A DNA stretch of 64,000 nt from Brevibacillus thermoruber 423. GTDB lineage: Bacteria; Bacillota; Bacilli; Brevibacillales; Brevibacillaceae. Location: positions 192,258 to 256,257 of the forward strand of contig NZ_KE695651.1 of the NCBI RefSeq assembly GCF_000454065.1, written 5' to 3'. Under the pieces are notes generated by a model. It saw only the letters and a list, made by a program, of their open reading frames with translations, ran no database searches and had not been told where the DNA came from. This document shows positions 62,593 to 64,000 of the stretch, in pieces; positions within the stretch are counted from its first letter, which is position 1, and each line of letters begins with the position of its first letter. The position numbers were made by a program, and so were the translations under genes.

Positions 62593-62889
62593 GGCGAAAT
62601 CCTCCTTCACTATTACACAAATATTATGTCTTTTTTGGTTTGCAGAAACCATCCGCAAACATACAGCCACCGGCGGCGGACCGGAAAATCCGCGTCGAGC
62701 GGTTGATGGATTCTACTTCCACCTTACCAAACCGGGGGACAAGGGTCAATTTGATTTTGCGGTTGGTCCACAAATGCTGTCGCCCGATGACGGCATGTGC
62801 CTGTATTTGACAAACTATTCTGACTAGACGCTGGCGCCTGCCCCTGCCCATAATAAAAAGAAACGAACGCGTTGCGAAGGGAGAATGCC
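62593..62889. other. Intergenic stretch between dat and the right-edge gene
   Basis: About 300 bases. Both strands hold short open frames (62624-62851 minus, 62573-62827 plus) without ribosome sites, so no gene is called. TTGACA at 62807-62812 could be a -35 box, but no matching -10 is visible. Confidence 0.5.
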
Positions 62890-64000
62890 ATGAGGGCGTT
62901 TTGCAGATGGACGTTGGGCGCCATGCTGGCCATCAGCTTGAATCTGCCGCTGCCGGCGGGGGCGGCGGCCGGACTGCAGGATCAGATCGACGCCGACGGC
63001 CTGTACGGCCGGGTTGAGCGTCTGTCCCGTCTGCCGCGGGCGGCGGCGACGGAATCGGAGTTTGCCGCCATCGTCTATGTGGAAGAGCAGCTTCGCCTGT
63101 ACGGGTACGAGACCAGGCTGCAGCCGTTTGCCTATTACGTGTACCGCCAGCCGACGCAGCTCTCCTTGCGCACGGCCGACTGGCCCGAACGCAGGTGGAA
63201 CGTGACCGCCTTGACGCACGGACCCAACGGCAGGGCGGCAGGCGAGATCGTTGACGCCGGGAGAGGCACGGCGGCGGAGTTGAGCCGCATACAGGCGGAG
63301 GGAAAGATCGTCCTGATCCGGCGGGGGGAGATCCCCTTGGGGGAAAAGGTGCGCAACGCGGCGGCAGCCAAGGCGGTGGGAGCCATTCTCGTCAACGACG
63401 CCGACGGAGCGTGGAGCGAACCCCTGGAGGAACCGCTCGACATGGCCGTACCCGTCGTGCTGCTCCCGCGAACGGAAGGGGAACTCCTGCGTCAGCGTCT
63501 GCTGGAAAAGGGAAAGGTGTCCGCCGAGCTGAACGTGTCCGGCGGCGTGACCAGCCGACGCACGTCGTACAATCTGATCGCCGCGCGAAAGCCGGACGGC
63601 GCAAACACGGGCCAAACGGTACTGGTGACCGCCCGCCACGATTCGCTGCCGGCGTCGCCGGGCGCCAACGAGGGAGCCTCCGGAGTGGCCGTGCTCCTGG
63701 AGACAGCCCGCCTTTTGGCAGACCAGGCGATTGACACCGAAGTCCGTTTCGTCAGCCTGGGAGCGGCTTTCGACGGGGCGCAGGGGACCGCTGCCTACGT
63801 GCGCTCCTTGTCCGAAGCGGAGAAGCAGCAGATCGTCGCCGCGTTCTGCCTCAACGGGGTCGGCAGCGCGGACGCGGGGGAATTGACGGCGGTTACAGCG
63901 GACGGACAGCGAAACCTTCCGGCCGACCTGGCTGCGCGGGCGGGGGCCGTTTTTTCCGGCACCCGACTGAGCGAGGCGGGCGGAGAGGGAGAACCGATCG
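62890..64000 (+). CDS. Exported PA-domain/M28-like protein, 3' end outside window
   Basis: ATG 62890 follows AAGGGAG, and the frame stays open to the right edge (370 codons). A signal peptide (MLAISLNLPLPAGAAA region) is followed by a protease-associated domain (about 95-205: GKIVLIRRGEIPLGEKV, AAAKAVGAILVND) and an M28-type domain from about residue 235. The metal-ligand motifs are altered. RHDS keeps His-x-Asp-like residues, but GANEGASG lacks the usual Asp, and the E-E pair appears as FD in LGAAFDGAQGTAAY. It is probably a substrate-binding or inactive homologue of an aminopeptidase. Confidence 0.8.
   Translation, partial: MRAFCRWTLGAMLAISLNLPLPAGAAAGLQDQIDADGLYGRVERLSRLPRAAATESEFAAIVYVEEQLRLYGYETRLQPFAYYVYRQPTQLSLRTADWPERRWNVTALTHGPNGRAAGEIVDAGRGTAAELSRIQAEGKIVLIRRGEIPLGEKVRNAAAAKAVGAILVNDADGAWSEPLEEPLDMAVPVVLLPRTEGELLRQRLLEKGKVSAELNVSGGVTSRRTSYNLIAARKPDGANTGQTVLVTARHDSLPASPGANEGASGVAVLLETARLLADQAIDTEVRFVSLGAAFDGAQGTAAYVRSLSEAEKQQIVAAFCLNGVGSADAGELTAVTADGQRNLPADLAARAGAVFSGTRLSEAGGEGEPI

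Noticed and set aside
1-64000. CRISPR arrays, insertion sequences, prophage or integrase genes
   Set aside because: No repeated spacer units, transposase, terminase or recombinase motifs were seen on either strand.

Overview
The window reads as a chromosomal segment of a spore-forming Gram-positive bacterium of the Brevibacillus type. The inference rests on a SleB-like spore germination hydrolase, a split glycine decarboxylase (gcvPA/gcvPB) behind a tandem glycine riboswitch, the yqhG/yqhH/gcvT/lipM neighbourhood, ylbF/ylbG, yqzE, strong AGGAGG-type ribosome sites and type I toxin-antitoxin architecture. Two base-composition regimes are visible. Positions 1 to about 28,500 are clearly AT-richer (fosX most of all). 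From about 28,594 onward the DNA is strongly GC-rich and holds ordinary core genes. No integrase, transposase, tRNA or CRISPR array was seen.

Positions 1-28,500 are most of a biosynthetic gene cluster whose left end lies outside the window. Operon 1 (left edge to 16,155) carries the last modules of a non-ribosomal peptide synthetase ([T]-C-A-T-C-A-T, then C-A-T-TE). It continues with an argininosuccinate-lyase-like enzyme, a GHMP kinase of the threonine-kinase type and a cysteine-synthase-like PLP enzyme. Together these three are the set expected to make 2,3-diaminobutyrate from threonine, as proposed for friulimicin- and pacidamycin-type antibiotics. An ATP-grasp ligase and a threonine aldolase follow, with start/stop overlaps throughout. 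A regulatory island (16,103-18,054) holds a helix-turn-helix/TPR regulator, a PlcR-box-like palindrome, a divergent 42-residue small ORF and a NarL-type regulator that lacks its phospho-acceptor Asp. Operon 2 (18,197-27,123) encodes a GNAT acetyltransferase, an SDR reductase, two unusual FabD-like acyltransferases, an AMP ligase, an aldehyde-dehydrogenase-like protein, a thiamine-diphosphate enzyme, a KAS III synthase and an acyl carrier protein. It looks like a discrete carrier-bound pathway for an unusual acyl or acyloin building block. A 4'-phosphopantetheinyl transferase to activate the carriers and a canonical FosX epoxide hydrolase close the cluster.

Positions 28,594-64,000 are core genome: Ca2+/H+ exchanger, SleB, a pyruvate-oxidase-like enzyme, Asp23 protein, FtsW, YugN, a Hol-Tox type I toxin with a candidate antisense RNA, a CBS protein, a MerR-methyltransferase fusion, a lipoprotein nuclease, a PrcB_C protein, an XPB-like protein, YlbF/YlbG, PxpA, a molybdate ABC transporter with a one-component regulator, an M1 peptidase, AroK, YqzE, YkuS, YqhG, YqhH, the riboswitch-controlled gcvT-gcvPA-gcvPB operon, a Ppm1-type methyltransferase, LipM, D-amino acid aminotransferase, and at the right edge an incomplete exported M28-like protein whose metal site looks degenerate.
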